Shown in pieces: positions 10,983-20,455 of a stretch of DNA of 64,000 bases. Source of the stretch: Pseudomonas schmalbachii (GTDB taxonomy: Bacteria; Pseudomonadota; Gammaproteobacteria; Pseudomonadales; Pseudomonadaceae). The notes below the pieces were generated by a model. The model did not search any database. It was given only the letters and a program-made list of their open reading frames with translations, and had not been told where the DNA came from. The stretch covers positions 434,001 through 498,000 of the forward strand of contig NZ_JAELYA010000002.1 in assembly GCF_017589465.1 (NCBI RefSeq). Direction: 5' to 3'. Both the position numbers and the translations under genes were made by a program. Every line of letters begins with the position of its first letter. The stretch's first letter is position 1.

Positions 10983-11057
10983 CGTAGGATGGGTTGAGCT
11001 TGCGATACCCATCATCCGCGGCGTCCATGGGTATCGCTTCGCTCAACCCATCCTACG
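10983..11057. repeat. Palindromic repeat, family A (GTAGGATGGGTTGAG)
   Basis: Two inverted copies of CGTAGGATGGGTTGAGC flank a centre that itself contains inverted GATACCCAT / ATGGGTATC. Similar units occur at 35894-35976, 46077-46107, 46221-46252 and 61968-62041. Intergenic, between the PcaC-like gene and the 3' end of the mag operon, so its hairpin may help end the convergent transcripts. Confidence 0.85.
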
Positions 11058-11072
11058 TTTCTTGCTCCATTC

Positions 11073-11103
11073 GACTCCGGATCGCCAGCAAGCTGGCTCC
11101 TAC
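11073..11103. repeat. Half repeat, family D (RAYT-associated type)
   Basis: ACTCCGGATCGCCAGCAAGC continues into TGGCTCCTACC. The same 30-base string forms the right arm of both elements that flank the RAYT gene (59491-59580 and 60089-60176). Only the one arm is present here. Confidence 0.75.
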
Positions 11104-11120
11104 CAAGAGCGGTCCCGGCG

Positions 11121-11918
11121 TCAGGGATAGCTGAAGCGCTTCACCAGCGTCAGCTCCCCCGGCGCACGCATCGGCACCAGGAAGGATTCCTGCTTCTCGT
11201 TCGGCGTGCCTTCCTCGGTAATGACGGTGATCTGCGCGGTGGTCAGGTCCTGCGCGGCCTTCACTTCTCCGTCGCCGACGCCATAGCCGCCGCCGTAATA
11301 GTTCACATAGACCAGATACTGCCCCTTCAGCGGCGAGGGACTGGCGATGATTTCCGGCCCGTAGCCGGTGGTCACGTCGACATCCAGCGCCGCGCCGTTG
11401 GCCAGCGAGCGGTCGCCGTACCAGACATGCCCACCGTCGGGCGTCACCAAGTGTAGGTCGAGGTCGGTGTTGTCGCTGTCCCAGGACAGCAGCACACGCA
11501 GCTTGGCCGGCACCCGCCCGGCGCCGCTGGCGTAGAACTGCGCGCGGCGTTGCTGCCCGCCATCCGGACTGCGCACCTCCACGCTGTTGCTGCCATTGGG
11601 GAAGACGAACGGCCGGTCGAAGTTGCCGTCGCCGTCCAGCTTGAGCGGCATGCTGACGCCGTTCACCACCAGCCTGGCGGGCTCCGTCGGCGGTTTCGGC
11701 AGGGCCGCGATCTGGCCCTTGATCCGCGCGGCGGACGCCTGTCCGGCCGGCGTGCCCACCGAGGACGCCGGGTAGTTCACCGTCTGCATGAACTGCTCCC
11801 CTTCACCGCCAGATTCGCGCCAGCCGCCGCTCGGAGAGTCCAGACGGACGCCCTCGGCAACGGCCAGCGAATGCGGCAGCGCGGCGATCAATAGCAGGGA
11901 AAAAACACGGAGTCTCAT
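11121..11918 (-). CDS. magF: MagF-like secreted DUF2135 protein, last gene of the alpha-2-macroglobulin operon
   Basis: 265 residues with a cleavable signal peptide (ends about ...LAVAEG). DUF2135 (YfaP-type) C-terminal region: LRVLLSWDSDNTDLDLHLV, quoted as motif, then TPDGGHVWYGD and YLVYVNYYGGG. In P. aeruginosa the sixth product of this operon was reported to be in the inner-membrane complex with MagD. Starts 4 bases after the magE stop. It is clearly a paralogue of the first gene of the operon (20456-21259): both share the order VVNG..LPL, GSNSVEV, L.W D...DLDLHVVTPDG and YLxYVNYxG. Function of the domain is unknown; a beta-sandwich ligand-binding role is a guess. Confidence 0.88.
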   Translation of the reverse strand: MRLRVFSLLLIAALPHSLAVAEGVRLDSPSGGWRESGGEGEQFMQTVNYPASSVGTPAGQASAARIKGQIAALPKPPTEPARLVVNGVSMPLKLDGDGNFDRPFVFPNGSNSVEVRSPDGGQQRRAQFYASGAGRVPAKLRVLLSWDSDNTDLDLHLVTPDGGHVWYGDRSLANGAALDVDVTTGYGPEIIASPSPLKGQYLVYVNYYGGGYGVGDGEVKAAQDLTTAQITVITEEGTPNEKQESFLVPMRAPGELTLVKRFSYP

Positions 11919-11922
11919 CGGA

Positions 11923-13563
11923 CTACTCCAGCAGCAGTTGGCGGGCGAGGTTCTCGATATAGCCCTCGTCCTGCCCATTGGGATGCGCCTCGAAGGCCAG
12001 GTGCAGGTATTCGTGGGTCAGGTCCAACCGGTCCTGCAGCGAGAACAACTCGCGCACGTAGATGCGCCGTCGCTCGCGGTCGACATGCGGGCGCCCGGAA
12101 AACAGCCGGCAGACGGCGAAGGATGCCGGCTCGGCATAGCCCGGCTGCATGTCGAGCGTCGGCCGCCACTCGCGGCGCCGTGCGGTCAGCCATTGCGCCG
12201 CGGCCGGCAGCGGCTGGCACGCCGCCTGCGGTTTGCCCCAGCGGGTCAGGCTGGCCGCCGGAAAGGCGCGGGCGAGGATCGCGTCGTAGCGCACGCCGGA
12301 CTCGGCCTGCGTTACCGCATCGCGCCAGGCCATGCGCGCCGGACCAGGGCTGTCCGAGTGATAGGTGACCGGACTGCCGGCCAGCACCAGATCGTCGGTC
12401 CAGGCCGCAATGCGCCGTGCCGCCTGGCTCGCCGGACGCGGAGCAACGCGCTGGCTGGCGCTGCTGTCGGCGATGCGCAGACAATCGCCGCGACGCTCGG
12501 CGTTCTGCAGCAGGTAGGAGCGGATCGCCACGGCCAGCGCCTTGGCTGCCTCGGCCGGTTGCGCCGACGCCTCGCGCTGCAGCACCCGGGCCACGTATTC
12601 CTCGCGCGACAGGCGGGCGGTCAGCTGCGGCCGCGTGCCGTCGCGTTCGAGGAAAAGCTCGCCCGCGCTTTCGATGGCCAGCCGGTTGGTATTCTCGAAC
12701 TCGACTTCATAGCGCCCGTTCAGCGCTCCGACGCCAGCCGATGAACCATCCGCACTGCGCACCTGCTTCAGCGGATAACGGGCGAACAGTCCGACCTCCA
12801 CGCATTGCCCCGTCTCGGCAGGCCAGGGGGCGGGCAGCACGCTGCCGAGCACTTCAGAGTAACGCGCCAGCACGGTCCTGCTGGTCCCCGGCGCGCCCAT
12901 CCAGAGCGGCGAACCATCGGCCAGCCAACCGGCGAAACCGCCCTGCCGGGCCTGTGCATCGCGCTCGTCGAGCCAGCTCCAGGTCTTCACCCGCAGGCGT
13001 CCGCCCAGCACGCCCGCCACCTGTCCATCGCCGCCGTTCAGCACCACATCCAGCAGCACACGGCGCGCCTCGGCCTGGGCCGGCAGATTCTCCAGCGCAT
13101 CCAGCAGTTCCGCGACCGGAACGCGGGTCTGCGGTTGCAGACGAGACAGGTCGGCGAGCCATTCCGGAGCATGGCGGGCCTGCCAGTACCGGCGCCAGTC
13201 AGACGCCTGCAAGCCGAGCCGATCCGGCGCGAAATACAGCCCGCAGGAACGCACCAGCGCTTCATCGCGGCCAATGCTGCCGCCCGGCTCGCAGCAGTAC
13301 ACCTCCTCGCGCGACTGGCCGTGGCAGGCGTAGGCCGGCTCGCGGCTGTCGTGGTCCACCAGCCAGGCGTAGGCGAACAGTTTCCACAGGCTGCCGAGCG
13401 GCGCCTGCAATGTCGCGGGTAGCGGCGAACGCTCGACCACGCGTGACTCGTCCAGCCGCAGCAGCTCATCGCCCTGCGGCGTGCGCAGGGCCAGTTGCAC
13501 AGGCGCTTCCCCAGCCATCGCCAAAAGCGGAAGCGCGCAGAGCAGCCAGACGAGCAGACGCAT
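11923..13563 (-). CDS. magE: MagE-like DUF2300 protein with PBP-like, SpoIID-like and HExxH motifs
   Basis: 546 residues, secreted (signal peptide about residues 1-18). Annotated in relatives only as DUF2300 (YfaQ). I see three blocks. First, residues ~50-200 resemble a penicillin-binding-protein fold: S58-L-W-K61 in APLGSLWKLF, S106-C-G in LVRSCGLYF, and K193-T-W in RVKTWSW, in the right order for SxxK, SxN and KTG, the latter two degenerate. Second, residues ~320-410 look like SpoIID: EYVARVLQREAS places Glu331 where SpoIID has its catalytic Glu, followed by KALAVAIRSYLL. Third, H517-E-Y-L-H521 is an HExxH metallopeptidase-like motif with Glu533/Glu537 downstream. Its ATG shares the A of the magD stop (TGATG). 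A GTG at 13566 is the alternative start. Domain readings are my inference. Confidence 0.85.
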   Translation of the reverse strand: MRLLVWLLCALPLLAMAGEAPVQLALRTPQGDELLRLDESRVVERSPLPATLQAPLGSLWKLFAYAWLVDHDSREPAYACHGQSREEVYCCEPGGSIGRDEALVRSCGLYFAPDRLGLQASDWRRYWQARHAPEWLADLSRLQPQTRVPVAELLDALENLPAQAEARRVLLDVVLNGGDGQVAGVLGGRLRVKTWSWLDERDAQARQGGFAGWLADGSPLWMGAPGTSRTVLARYSEVLGSVLPAPWPAETGQCVEVGLFARYPLKQVRSADGSSAGVGALNGRYEVEFENTNRLAIESAGELFLERDGTRPQLTARLSREEYVARVLQREASAQPAEAAKALAVAIRSYLLQNAERRGDCLRIADSSASQRVAPRPASQAARRIAAWTDDLVLAGSPVTYHSDSPGPARMAWRDAVTQAESGVRYDAILARAFPAASLTRWGKPQAACQPLPAAAQWLTARRREWRPTLDMQPGYAEPASFAVCRLFSGRPHVDRERRRIYVRELFSLQDRLDLTHEYLHLAFEAHPNGQDEGYIENLARQLLLE

Positions 13564-16500
13564 CACTCGACCTTCAGCCGGGCAAGCGCTGGTTGTTGTT
13601 CCAGAGCCTGCTCTTCCGGGGCGTACAGGCGCACATAGCGCGCTGGCGGCAGGTTGAACTGGCCCTTCTGCGAGAAGCGCAGCAGATGGCGCACACGCAG
13701 TTCGCCGGCCAGGGTGTCCACCGGCACGGCATAGAGCAGTTGCCCCGGCTCGTGACGGGCCTTTTCCAGCGGCGCCGCTTCCGCCGTCCCCAGCCCGCTG
13801 ACCTGGATGCCCCAGGTGGTGCGCTCAACGTCGGCGCCCGGCGGCAGCGGCACTTCCAGCATTCCATAGCGCAGCGCGTGGGCCTGTTCGGTGGTCAGCG
13901 TCAGCTCATCGAGGTAGAGGTCGTCGCTGGAGATCGGCTTGTCGCCGACTTCCTCCACCGAGAACTCGAAGGCCTTGTCGCCCGGCACGAGGCGTAGCAG
14001 ACGCCTTTCGATCTGGACCGGCAGCGCGGCAGATGGCGCTTCGTCGCTGCTGAAGCTGAGCACGGCATCCAGCGGGCGCGCCGGAGCGCTTTGCAATGCC
14101 AGCGTGGTCGGCACGCCCTGCCCTTGCCACTGCCAGTAGCTCTCGCCAGTGGCTCCCTGGGCAAGCTTCCAGCCTGCGTCCGGAACCGGCAACTTGCCAG
14201 CCGGCGCCTGCTCCACGGAGCGCTGCAGCCAGGTCAGGGCCAATGCGCGTTCCAGGGTCGGCTGGGCCGGCGCCAGGCGCTGCAGCACCACCCGCGCACG
14301 CTGCGCATCCAGCGGCTCGACGAACAGACGCAGGGCTTCGGCGAAGGGTTGCTCGCTCTGCTTGAGCGCCTGCTCGGCCGTCGGCAGTTGCGCGGCGAAG
14401 GCGGCCGGCAGGGCGACGCCGGCCTGACGCGCCAGCCCGGCAGTCAGGACGCGGGCAGCGGCGAGGCCAGGCGTGGAATCCGGCGCGGCCATCACCAGGC
14501 TGTCCCGGCCACCGCGCGGCATCGGCAGGTCCTCGCCATCGCCGGTCTTGCCCAGGTCGTCCATCAGGCCGCCGAGCAGGGTCGCCACCGGCAACTGCAT
14601 ATCGCGGGCGAACGCCAGGATCAGCGCGCGCTGCAGCAGCGGCGTGGTGGCGGCCTGCTTGGCATACAGGTCGAGTACCCGCTGCCAGTGATCTGCCGGC
14701 AGGCTCAGCTCCAGTGCACGGCTGGCGTACCAGTCGGCGTAATAGGCATAGGCGGTGAGGAAGGCATCGCCGTCCTCGCCCATGCCCCACCAGGTGAACT
14801 GGGCGTTCGGCCCGGCCATCTGCACCAGGCGCAGGCGGCTGTTCTGCATGATCAGGCGCAGGCGGTCGCGCACCCTTGGCTCGCCGGCGGCCAGCACGGG
14901 ATAGGCCAGGCTCAGCGGCAGCAACTGGCTGGCAGTCTGTTCGACGCCGCAGTAGGGATAGGCCAGCAGGTCGTCGAGATTGGCGCGGAACAGGGCCTGC
15001 GCACTGTCGTCCAGGCGCAGGCGGATATCCCGCGCATCCGCCGGCAGCTTCAGCGGCGTGCTGTCGGATGCGACCGGCACATGCTGCGTCTGCACGGCCT
15101 GCCAGCCTTCGGCGCTGAGCGTCAGGCGCACCGCCAAGGCGTCCATCGGCTTGCCGTCCTGCAACAGTTCGGCGCTCCACTCGCCCTCGCCGAGCTCGGT
15201 GGCGGGCAGCGCCACATGGTTGATCCCGCGGGCGAGCTGCAACGGCAGACGCTGCTCCTTGCCGGCATAGCGCACCAGCAGTTCGGCCGCGACCGGCTGC
15301 TCGCCCTGATTGAAGACGAAGACGCCGAAGTCCGGCCTGTCGCCGGCACGGAAGCGCGTCGGGCCGCTCCATTTCAGGTACAGCGGCTTCTCCGAGCGGA
15401 TGAACTGCTTCTTCTGCCCGACCTGTCCGGCGTCGTCCATCGCCCGCGCGGTGATGCGCCAGCGGGTCAGCGACTCGGGCATGCGGAAGCTGAAGCGCGC
15501 CTTGCCCTCAGCATCGGTGACCAGCTCGGGCTGCCAGGCGGCGGTATCGACATCTTCCCGCCGCGGCCGCTCCAGCACCTTCACCCCGCGCTCGCTGCGG
15601 TTGGCCCGCCCCGGCGCGCTCGGGCTGCCGGGCAGCGCCACGTCATAGCTGATGAACGCCAGGCTGGCGCTGGTGCGCACGTTGTTGCGCCGCGGATGGT
15701 AGAAGAACTGGCCGATATCCGGAGCGATCTCCGGCTGCAGCGCATAGATCATCTCGTCCACCACGCTGACCGTCAGGCGCGTGGCCGCCGGTTTGCCGGC
15801 GAAGCTCGTGCTCAGTTCGACGTTGACCGTCTCGCCCGGCTGGTAATGCTCCCTGTCCGTGGCGATGGCGATTTCCACCTGCGGCGCGGCAACCTTGATC
15901 CCGGCGTTCTGGAAGCTGTAGTCGCCGGCCCTGGTGTAGAGCACGGAGAAGGTCAGGTTCGGCGCGAAATCCTCCTTAACCGGAATCCGCGCGCGGTACT
16001 GCGTGGGGTTCAGTTTTTCCAGCTTCAGCCAGTCGGCGCCCTTCGACAGCAGCGCCGTGGCCTCGACGCGGTCGCGCTCCAGCGACAGCAGCGCATCGCC
16101 GATAGGCTCGGGGAAGGTGATCAGCGCCAGCGCCTCATCGCCGCTGCGGTATTCCGCCTTGTCGAGGACGATCTCGACGGTGCCGGCCACCGCCTTCACG
16201 CCTTCGCCGCTGACCGAATGCCCTGTGGCGCCGAGCAGTTGCCCGTGCTCGTCCCGCAGCAGGATGCTGTAGGTGCCCGGCCGCTCGAAGGCGATATCGA
16301 AGCCGCCATCGGCGACGCTGCCCTCGGTCTTCGACTGGTCCTCCAGGCGCACCGACTGCCAGGACACCGGCTTGATCGCAGCGCCCTGCTCGCTGGCGTA
16401 CTGGAAGTGCACCTTCTCGCCGGCGGCACTGAAGCGCTGCGCCGCGCTGACGCTGTAACGCGCCGCCCCGCGCTCGATGAGGATTTCCTTGCTGGTCTTG

Positions 16501-18146
16501 ACCCGGTAGGCCGCGCCGTCGCTGGCGAAGATGGTCAGCAGGTAGCGGCTCGGCTTCTCCGCGGCGGGCAGCTCCAGCGCCGCGCGGCCCTGGGCGTCGG
16601 TGCGCAGCTCGCTGCTGCTCAGTTCCACGGGGAACTGGCCGAGGTACTGCAACTCGTTGTCCACCATCGACAGTTGCTGGGCGCGCAGGCTGATCTGCAG
16701 TCGCGCGTCGGCCACCGGCTTGCCGTCCGGGTAGAGCAGCACCAGGTTGCCCTTGACCGGCTCGCCGGTGCGGAAGTCGGCCTTGGCCAGGTCGAGCGAC
16801 ACCTCGAAATGCGGCTTGATGTACTCGGCGACGCGGAAGGCGCTGCTGTACTGCTGGTCGCGGTAGACGAAGCGCAGCTCGTAGCCGCCGGCGACGGCGT
16901 TCTGCGGCAACTGGAAGCGCGCCTGGGTGCCGGCCTTCGGGTCCAGCTTCAGGTCCAGCGCCTGCAGGGCGGTGCCGTTGGCATCCAGCACGTTCAGGCG
17001 GATCGGCGCAGCCTGCGGGGCCACCGAGTCGCGGGCGTTCCTGAACTCGCGGCCGACGATCTTCACCTCGACCCAATCACCCGGCCGGTACAGCGGGCGG
17101 TCGGTGAAGGCGTAGAGCTTGGTGTCGTAGATTTCGCTGTCGTAGTAGAAATTCTCGGAGACGAACACCCCGCCCTCGTCGTCCTCGCCGATCACATAGG
17201 AGCGTTCCGGGCTGACGTGCTTCAGGCGCAGCAGGCCATCGGCGTCGGTGCTGCCGCTGGTCATCACGCCGAGTCCGTCGGTCCACAGCACGCTGGCCTT
17301 GGGAACGGCGGTGCCTTCGTGCTTGCGCGCGGTCCATACCAGCAGCTCGTCGCCGGCGATCTTGCTCACCGCCACGGTGTTGGAAACGAACACCACGGTG
17401 GTCGCGCGATACTTGCCGACCAGCGCCTCGACCAGATACAGCCCCGGCTTGAGCTTGCCCAGCGGGATATAGACGTTACCCGGCACCACGTTGATGAACT
17501 CGCTGGAGGAGCCGCTCAGGTGTACATCCTTCGGCGGCTGGATCGGCTCGGCGTCCCACAGCGGGTAGCGGAACTGGCTGACCATCGGCAGCCCCGGCAT
17601 CGGCGCGAACTGCGGCTGGGCGTCGAAGCGGGTCGGCGCGGCGATGGCGTTGCCCATCTTCAGCTCCGGCACCGCCTCGGTGACCTGCTTGCGCGACTCG
17701 TAGGAAAACGCCCGCTGCATCACCCGCCGCGACTTGCGGTACCAGTTGTCCCACAGGTACGCGAGGGTGTTGGACAGGCCCTCGCCCTTGAACTGCCCCT
17801 CGGCAACCACCCGGTGCAGGTTCTTCTGGCGCTTGAGGAAGTCCATCGGCTTGTCGATGCGGTAGACCCGCACGTCCACCCCGCCGTAAGGTTCCATGCG
17901 ATAGCGCCGGTAGTCGCGGCCCGGTGCCTCCAGCCGCACCTGGGCGACCTCGTCGCTGGCGAAACTGCTGTCGGCGAGCAGGAAGAAGGACTCGCCGGCC
18001 ATCGGCGTGTAGTTGCTCGGCTCCACCGAATCCTCGGCGCGGGCGCCGGCGAACGGCAGCAGCGCCAGCAGGAGCAGGATCAGCGGGAGAGGAAGGCCAA
18101 TCGATAGATGCCGATAAAGTTGGGATTGGATTCGTCGGGTATCCAT
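13563..18146 (-). CDS. magD: Bacterial alpha-2-macroglobulin MagD (YfaS type)
   Basis: 1,527 residues, the size of YfaS-type macroglobulins. P. aeruginosa MagD is a periplasmic, inner-membrane-associated homologue of human alpha-2-macroglobulin that binds proteases. Start chosen at ATG 18146, preceded by AAGGA and followed by a long signal peptide (cleavage near residue 37, ...AGARA|ED). The frame is open further upstream but that part overlaps magC. MG-type beta domains run to about 780. The A2M signature [17 protein letters not shown] and [12 protein letters not shown] is near residue 870. The helical TED region carries CGVEQ at Cys1066-Gln1070 in YPYCGVEQT, where thioester macroglobulins have GCxEQ, so a normal thioester is doubtful. 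Overlaps the magC 3' end by 67 bases. Confidence 0.95.
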   Translation of the reverse strand: MDTRRIQSQLYRHLSIGLPLPLILLLLALLPFAGARAEDSVEPSNYTPMAGESFFLLADSSFASDEVAQVRLEAPGRDYRRYRMEPYGGVDVRVYRIDKPMDFLKRQKNLHRVVAEGQFKGEGLSNTLAYLWDNWYRKSRRVMQRAFSYESRKQVTEAVPELKMGNAIAAPTRFDAQPQFAPMPGLPMVSQFRYPLWDAEPIQPPKDVHLSGSSSEFINVVPGNVYIPLGKLKPGLYLVEALVGKYRATTVVFVSNTVAVSKIAGDELLVWTARKHEGTAVPKASVLWTDGLGVMTSGSTDADGLLRLKHVSPERSYVIGEDDEGGVFVSENFYYDSEIYDTKLYAFTDRPLYRPGDWVEVKIVGREFRNARDSVAPQAAPIRLNVLDANGTALQALDLKLDPKAGTQARFQLPQNAVAGGYELRFVYRDQQYSSAFRVAEYIKPHFEVSLDLAKADFRTGEPVKGNLVLLYPDGKPVADARLQISLRAQQLSMVDNELQYLGQFPVELSSSELRTDAQGRAALELPAAEKPSRYLLTIFASDGAAYRVKTSKEILIERGAARYSVSAAQRFSAAGEKVHFQYASEQGAAIKPVSWQSVRLEDQSKTEGSVADGGFDIAFERPGTYSILLRDEHGQLLGATGHSVSGEGVKAVAGTVEIVLDKAEYRSGDEALALITFPEPIGDALLSLERDRVEATALLSKGADWLKLEKLNPTQYRARIPVKEDFAPNLTFSVLYTRAGDYSFQNAGIKVAAPQVEIAIATDREHYQPGETVNVELSTSFAGKPAATRLTVSVVDEMIYALQPEIAPDIGQFFYHPRRNNVRTSASLAFISYDVALPGSPSAPGRANRSERGVKVLERPRREDVDTAAWQPELVTDAEGKARFSFRMPESLTRWRITARAMDDAGQVGQKKQFIRSEKPLYLKWSGPTRFRAGDRPDFGVFVFNQGEQPVAAELLVRYAGKEQRLPLQLARGINHVALPATELGEGEWSAELLQDGKPMDALAVRLTLSAEGWQAVQTQHVPVASDSTPLKLPADARDIRLRLDDSAQALFRANLDDLLAYPYCGVEQTASQLLPLSLAYPVLAAGEPRVRDRLRLIMQNSRLRLVQMAGPNAQFTWWGMGEDGDAFLTAYAYYADWYASRALELSLPADHWQRVLDLYAKQAATTPLLQRALILAFARDMQLPVATLLGGLMDDLGKTGDGEDLPMPRGGRDSLVMAAPDSTPGLAAARVLTAGLARQAGVALPAAFAAQLPTAEQALKQSEQPFAEALRLFVEPLDAQRARVVLQRLAPAQPTLERALALTWLQRSVEQAPAGKLPVPDAGWKLAQGATGESYWQWQGQGVPTTLALQSAPARPLDAVLSFSSDEAPSAALPVQIERRLLRLVPGDKAFEFSVEEVGDKPISSDDLYLDELTLTTEQAHALRYGMLEVPLPPGADVERTTWGIQVSGLGTAEAAPLEKARHEPGQLLYAVPVDTLAGELRVRHLLRFSQKGQFNLPPARYVRLYAPEEQALEQQPALARLKVE

Positions 18147-18700
18147 CGGGTGTCCTTCCATGTCATCAGTTGTTGCAGGCCGACCGAGCGCATGCCGTTG
18201 TCGGTCGGCGTGGTGGTTCCGGTGTGATAGGCGATGCTGCGGCCCATCCAGATCATCAGGTGCTGGTCGTCGCCCTGGTCGTAGAACATCAGGTCGCCGG
18301 GGCGCGCCTGGTTGAGGTCGCGGCCGACGAAGCGGCTGTTGTACTGGATCAGCTTGATCGCGTTGACGTAGGGGCCGACCTGACCGCCGCCCTGCTGCCA
18401 GCTCTGCGCCAGCGTGCGCTGGGCGTCGCTGAGCTGCAGTTCCGGCGGCAGATAGCGATTGGACAGGCCGTTGGCGCGCAGCCACTTGTCGTCGTGGACC
18501 TTGAGCGCCTCGTTGGCGGCGAAGCGCACCAGCCCGGCGCAATCCTGCTGGTGCCAGCGCGGGCTGGGGCCCTGGCGCAGCTGCTCCTGGGCGATACGCA
18601 CGAACCAGGCGCGGAATACCTGCGACTGCTCCGGATCGAGCGGCTCCGCCCGCACCACGCAGGCGAACAGCAGCAAGCCGGCAAGCAGCACGCGCTTCAT
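18080..18700 (-). CDS. magC: MagC-like DUF1175 protein with NlpC/P60-like catalytic layout
   Basis: 206 residues with a signal peptide (about 1-18). DUF1175 (YfaT) family. The spacing of motifs matches NlpC/P60 cysteine amidases/peptidases: DCAGLVRF with Cys54, then [11 protein letters not shown], His147 in [10 protein letters not shown] and His159 in AYHTG. NlpC/P60 enzymes normally cut gamma-D-glutamyl bonds in peptidoglycan stem peptides. I infer an active enzyme of that fold; I know of no demonstrated activity. ATG at 18700 overlaps the magB stop as ATGA. Its last 67 bases overlap the start of magD in another frame, so translation of the two is probably coupled. Confidence 0.87.
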   Translation of the reverse strand: MKRVLLAGLLLFACVVRAEPLDPEQSQVFRAWFVRIAQEQLRQGPSPRWHQQDCAGLVRFAANEALKVHDDKWLRANGLSNRYLPPELQLSDAQRTLAQSWQQGGGQVGPYVNAIKLIQYNSRFVGRDLNQARPGDLMFYDQGDDQHLMIWMGRSIAYHTGTTTPTDNGMRSVGLQQLMTWKDTRWIPDESNPNFIGIYRLAFLSR

Positions 18701-20439
18701 AGCGGACGCCATTCCAGCGGCAGCCATTGCCAGGGCTCATCCGCCTGAACGCCGGCCGGCAGGCTGAGGGCGTACCGGCGCTGGCCGGCAAGCACCTTCA
18801 GTTTCGGCAGCAGGTGTGTTTCCGCGGCGTTGCGGAATACCGGCTCCATGTCCTGCGGCAGGCTGTCGAGGGTTTCCTGCTGGAACAGCGCGGACAGCGT
18901 CTCCGGCGCCAGGTAGAGCGGAACCAGCGCATCGCCGGGCAGCACCTCGGCGAGCGGCGGGAAGCGCTTGTCGAGGGTGTCGAGTGCCTTGTCCACCAGC
19001 CGGTCGTCCAGCGAGAACAGCAGGGTCTCGCCGTGCCGGGCCAGGCTGACGCGGAAGAAGCCCTTGCCGCTGACGGCCTCCGGCGATTCCGCCGCGCTGG
19101 CCGGATACTGGCCGAAGTTGGAACTGACCTGGCGCTGCCATTTATGCGTCTCGCCCTGGCTTTCACTGACGACCGGGAAGGCCTTGTCCTGGACATTGGC
19201 TTCATGGGCACCGATCACCGAGGTGAACAGCTTGCCCAGATCGTCGTCCATCTCAGCACTGGCCGGCGCGCTCAGCTTGCCCACCAGCAGCGGGCTGTGC
19301 AGGCGCGAGTCGGCGTACCAGCAGAGGCCGGCGGCACCGCTCAGGTGCTCGCCGAGGGTTTTCGCCATCTGCTCATCGGCGCCGAGTCGCACCAGCAGTT
19401 TCTGTTCCTGCCCCGGCGCCACGGGCAGCGCCACGCAGGCGCTGGCGCCCATCGGCATGGCCTGCCAGACCGGGGCGAAATCGAGCTTCGGCGGGTCGTC
19501 CACCTCGTCGAGGGCGAGGAAGCTGTGCCAGCCGTCAGCGCCCTTGTCGAAGCGCAGGCCGGCGAAGGCCGGGATGAAATGCCGGTAGCCGAGGGCGAGA
19601 AAATCCGCGCCGAGAACGATGCGCTGGCTGAGTTCGCCACGCTTGTCGAGGCCGAAACGCTCGGGGAAGGGATCGTTGCCATCAAGCAGTTCTTCGAGGT
19701 CTTCGGTCGCCGCAGCGGACTGCAGCGGGCCGGGGTTTTCCGGCTGCTCGCCATCCTGCGCAGCGGCTGCCTCGCGCTCGTCGGAGAACAGCAGGTCCGG
19801 GCTGGACAGCACCAGCAACTGGTCGCCATGGGAAGCGAACAGCAGTTCGCGGCCGGCGTTGTAGCGCAGGCGATAGAGCGGCACGCGGTCGCCGTCGACG
19901 CGCAGCTCGCCGTCCTCGCGCAACTGCGTGTCGTCCAGGGCGGCGCGGGCCAGCGGCTCCAGCACCTTGGCCAGTCCGCCACGGCGCATCAGGACGAGGA
20001 AGTGCTTCAGCCGGCCATCGGCGCCGCGCCACAGGGCGACCTGCGCCGGCTGGTCGAGGAGCTCCTCGATCAGGCTGTCCTGCAGCTTCAGGTCATGCTC
20101 GTAGATGATCCGCCGCAGGCTGCCGGTAAGGCCGAGGCGGTCGGCGTTGTACTGGTAGTAGAAGACGAAATCCTCGGTGAGCACGTCGCGCAGCAGCGGC
20201 ACCGCCAGGATGTCCTTCGGCAGGCTGCTCAGCGAGGCGCTTTCGATCAGCGCATCCGGGCGCTTCAGGTCCAGCCCGAGGACGCTCCGCTCGGCCATCC
20301 CGCGAGCCGGTCCGGCGGCATGGAAATACCAGGCCAGGCCGCCGGCCACTGCGCCCGCCAGGCACAGCCCGAGGACCGCGAACAGGCCGCGCCGGCCCTT
20401 GGCGGCGGAGGCTGGACTGGGTGTGGTGTTCTCGCTCAT
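18697..20439 (-). CDS. magB: MagB-like membrane-anchored DUF2138 protein
   Basis: 580 residues. A Ser/Ala/Lys-rich cytoplasmic tip is followed by one membrane helix (about residues 19-40, [20 protein letters not shown]) and a large periplasmic domain. DUF2138 (YfaA) by context and by segments such as [22 protein letters not shown], given here as the conserved start of the domain. MagB was reported in the P. aeruginosa inner-membrane complex with MagD, MagA and MagF; this gene would be the anchor. No enzyme motif is recognised. ATG at 20439, 16 bases downstream of the magA stop, followed by the ATGA overlap with magC. Confidence 0.88.
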   Translation of the reverse strand: MSENTTPSPASAAKGRRGLFAVLGLCLAGAVAGGLAWYFHAAGPARGMAERSVLGLDLKRPDALIESASLSSLPKDILAVPLLRDVLTEDFVFYYQYNADRLGLTGSLRRIIYEHDLKLQDSLIEELLDQPAQVALWRGADGRLKHFLVLMRRGGLAKVLEPLARAALDDTQLREDGELRVDGDRVPLYRLRYNAGRELLFASHGDQLLVLSSPDLLFSDEREAAAAQDGEQPENPGPLQSAAATEDLEELLDGNDPFPERFGLDKRGELSQRIVLGADFLALGYRHFIPAFAGLRFDKGADGWHSFLALDEVDDPPKLDFAPVWQAMPMGASACVALPVAPGQEQKLLVRLGADEQMAKTLGEHLSGAAGLCWYADSRLHSPLLVGKLSAPASAEMDDDLGKLFTSVIGAHEANVQDKAFPVVSESQGETHKWQRQVSSNFGQYPASAAESPEAVSGKGFFRVSLARHGETLLFSLDDRLVDKALDTLDKRFPPLAEVLPGDALVPLYLAPETLSALFQQETLDSLPQDMEPVFRNAAETHLLPKLKVLAGQRRYALSLPAGVQADEPWQWLPLEWRPL

Positions 20440-20455
20440 GGGATTCCTTCCCGCC

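Noticed and set aside
14937-14951. Intact thioester of a protease-trapping macroglobulin
   Set aside because: Codon-level reading gives Cys-Gly-Val-Glu-Gln, not Cys-x-Glu-Gln, so a normal thioester cannot be claimed.
14091-18107. 1,338-codon open frame on the plus strand opposite magD
   Set aside because: Antisense shadow of a GC-rich coding region. The composition is His/Gln/Arg-rich and meaningless, while the minus strand encodes a clear macroglobulin.
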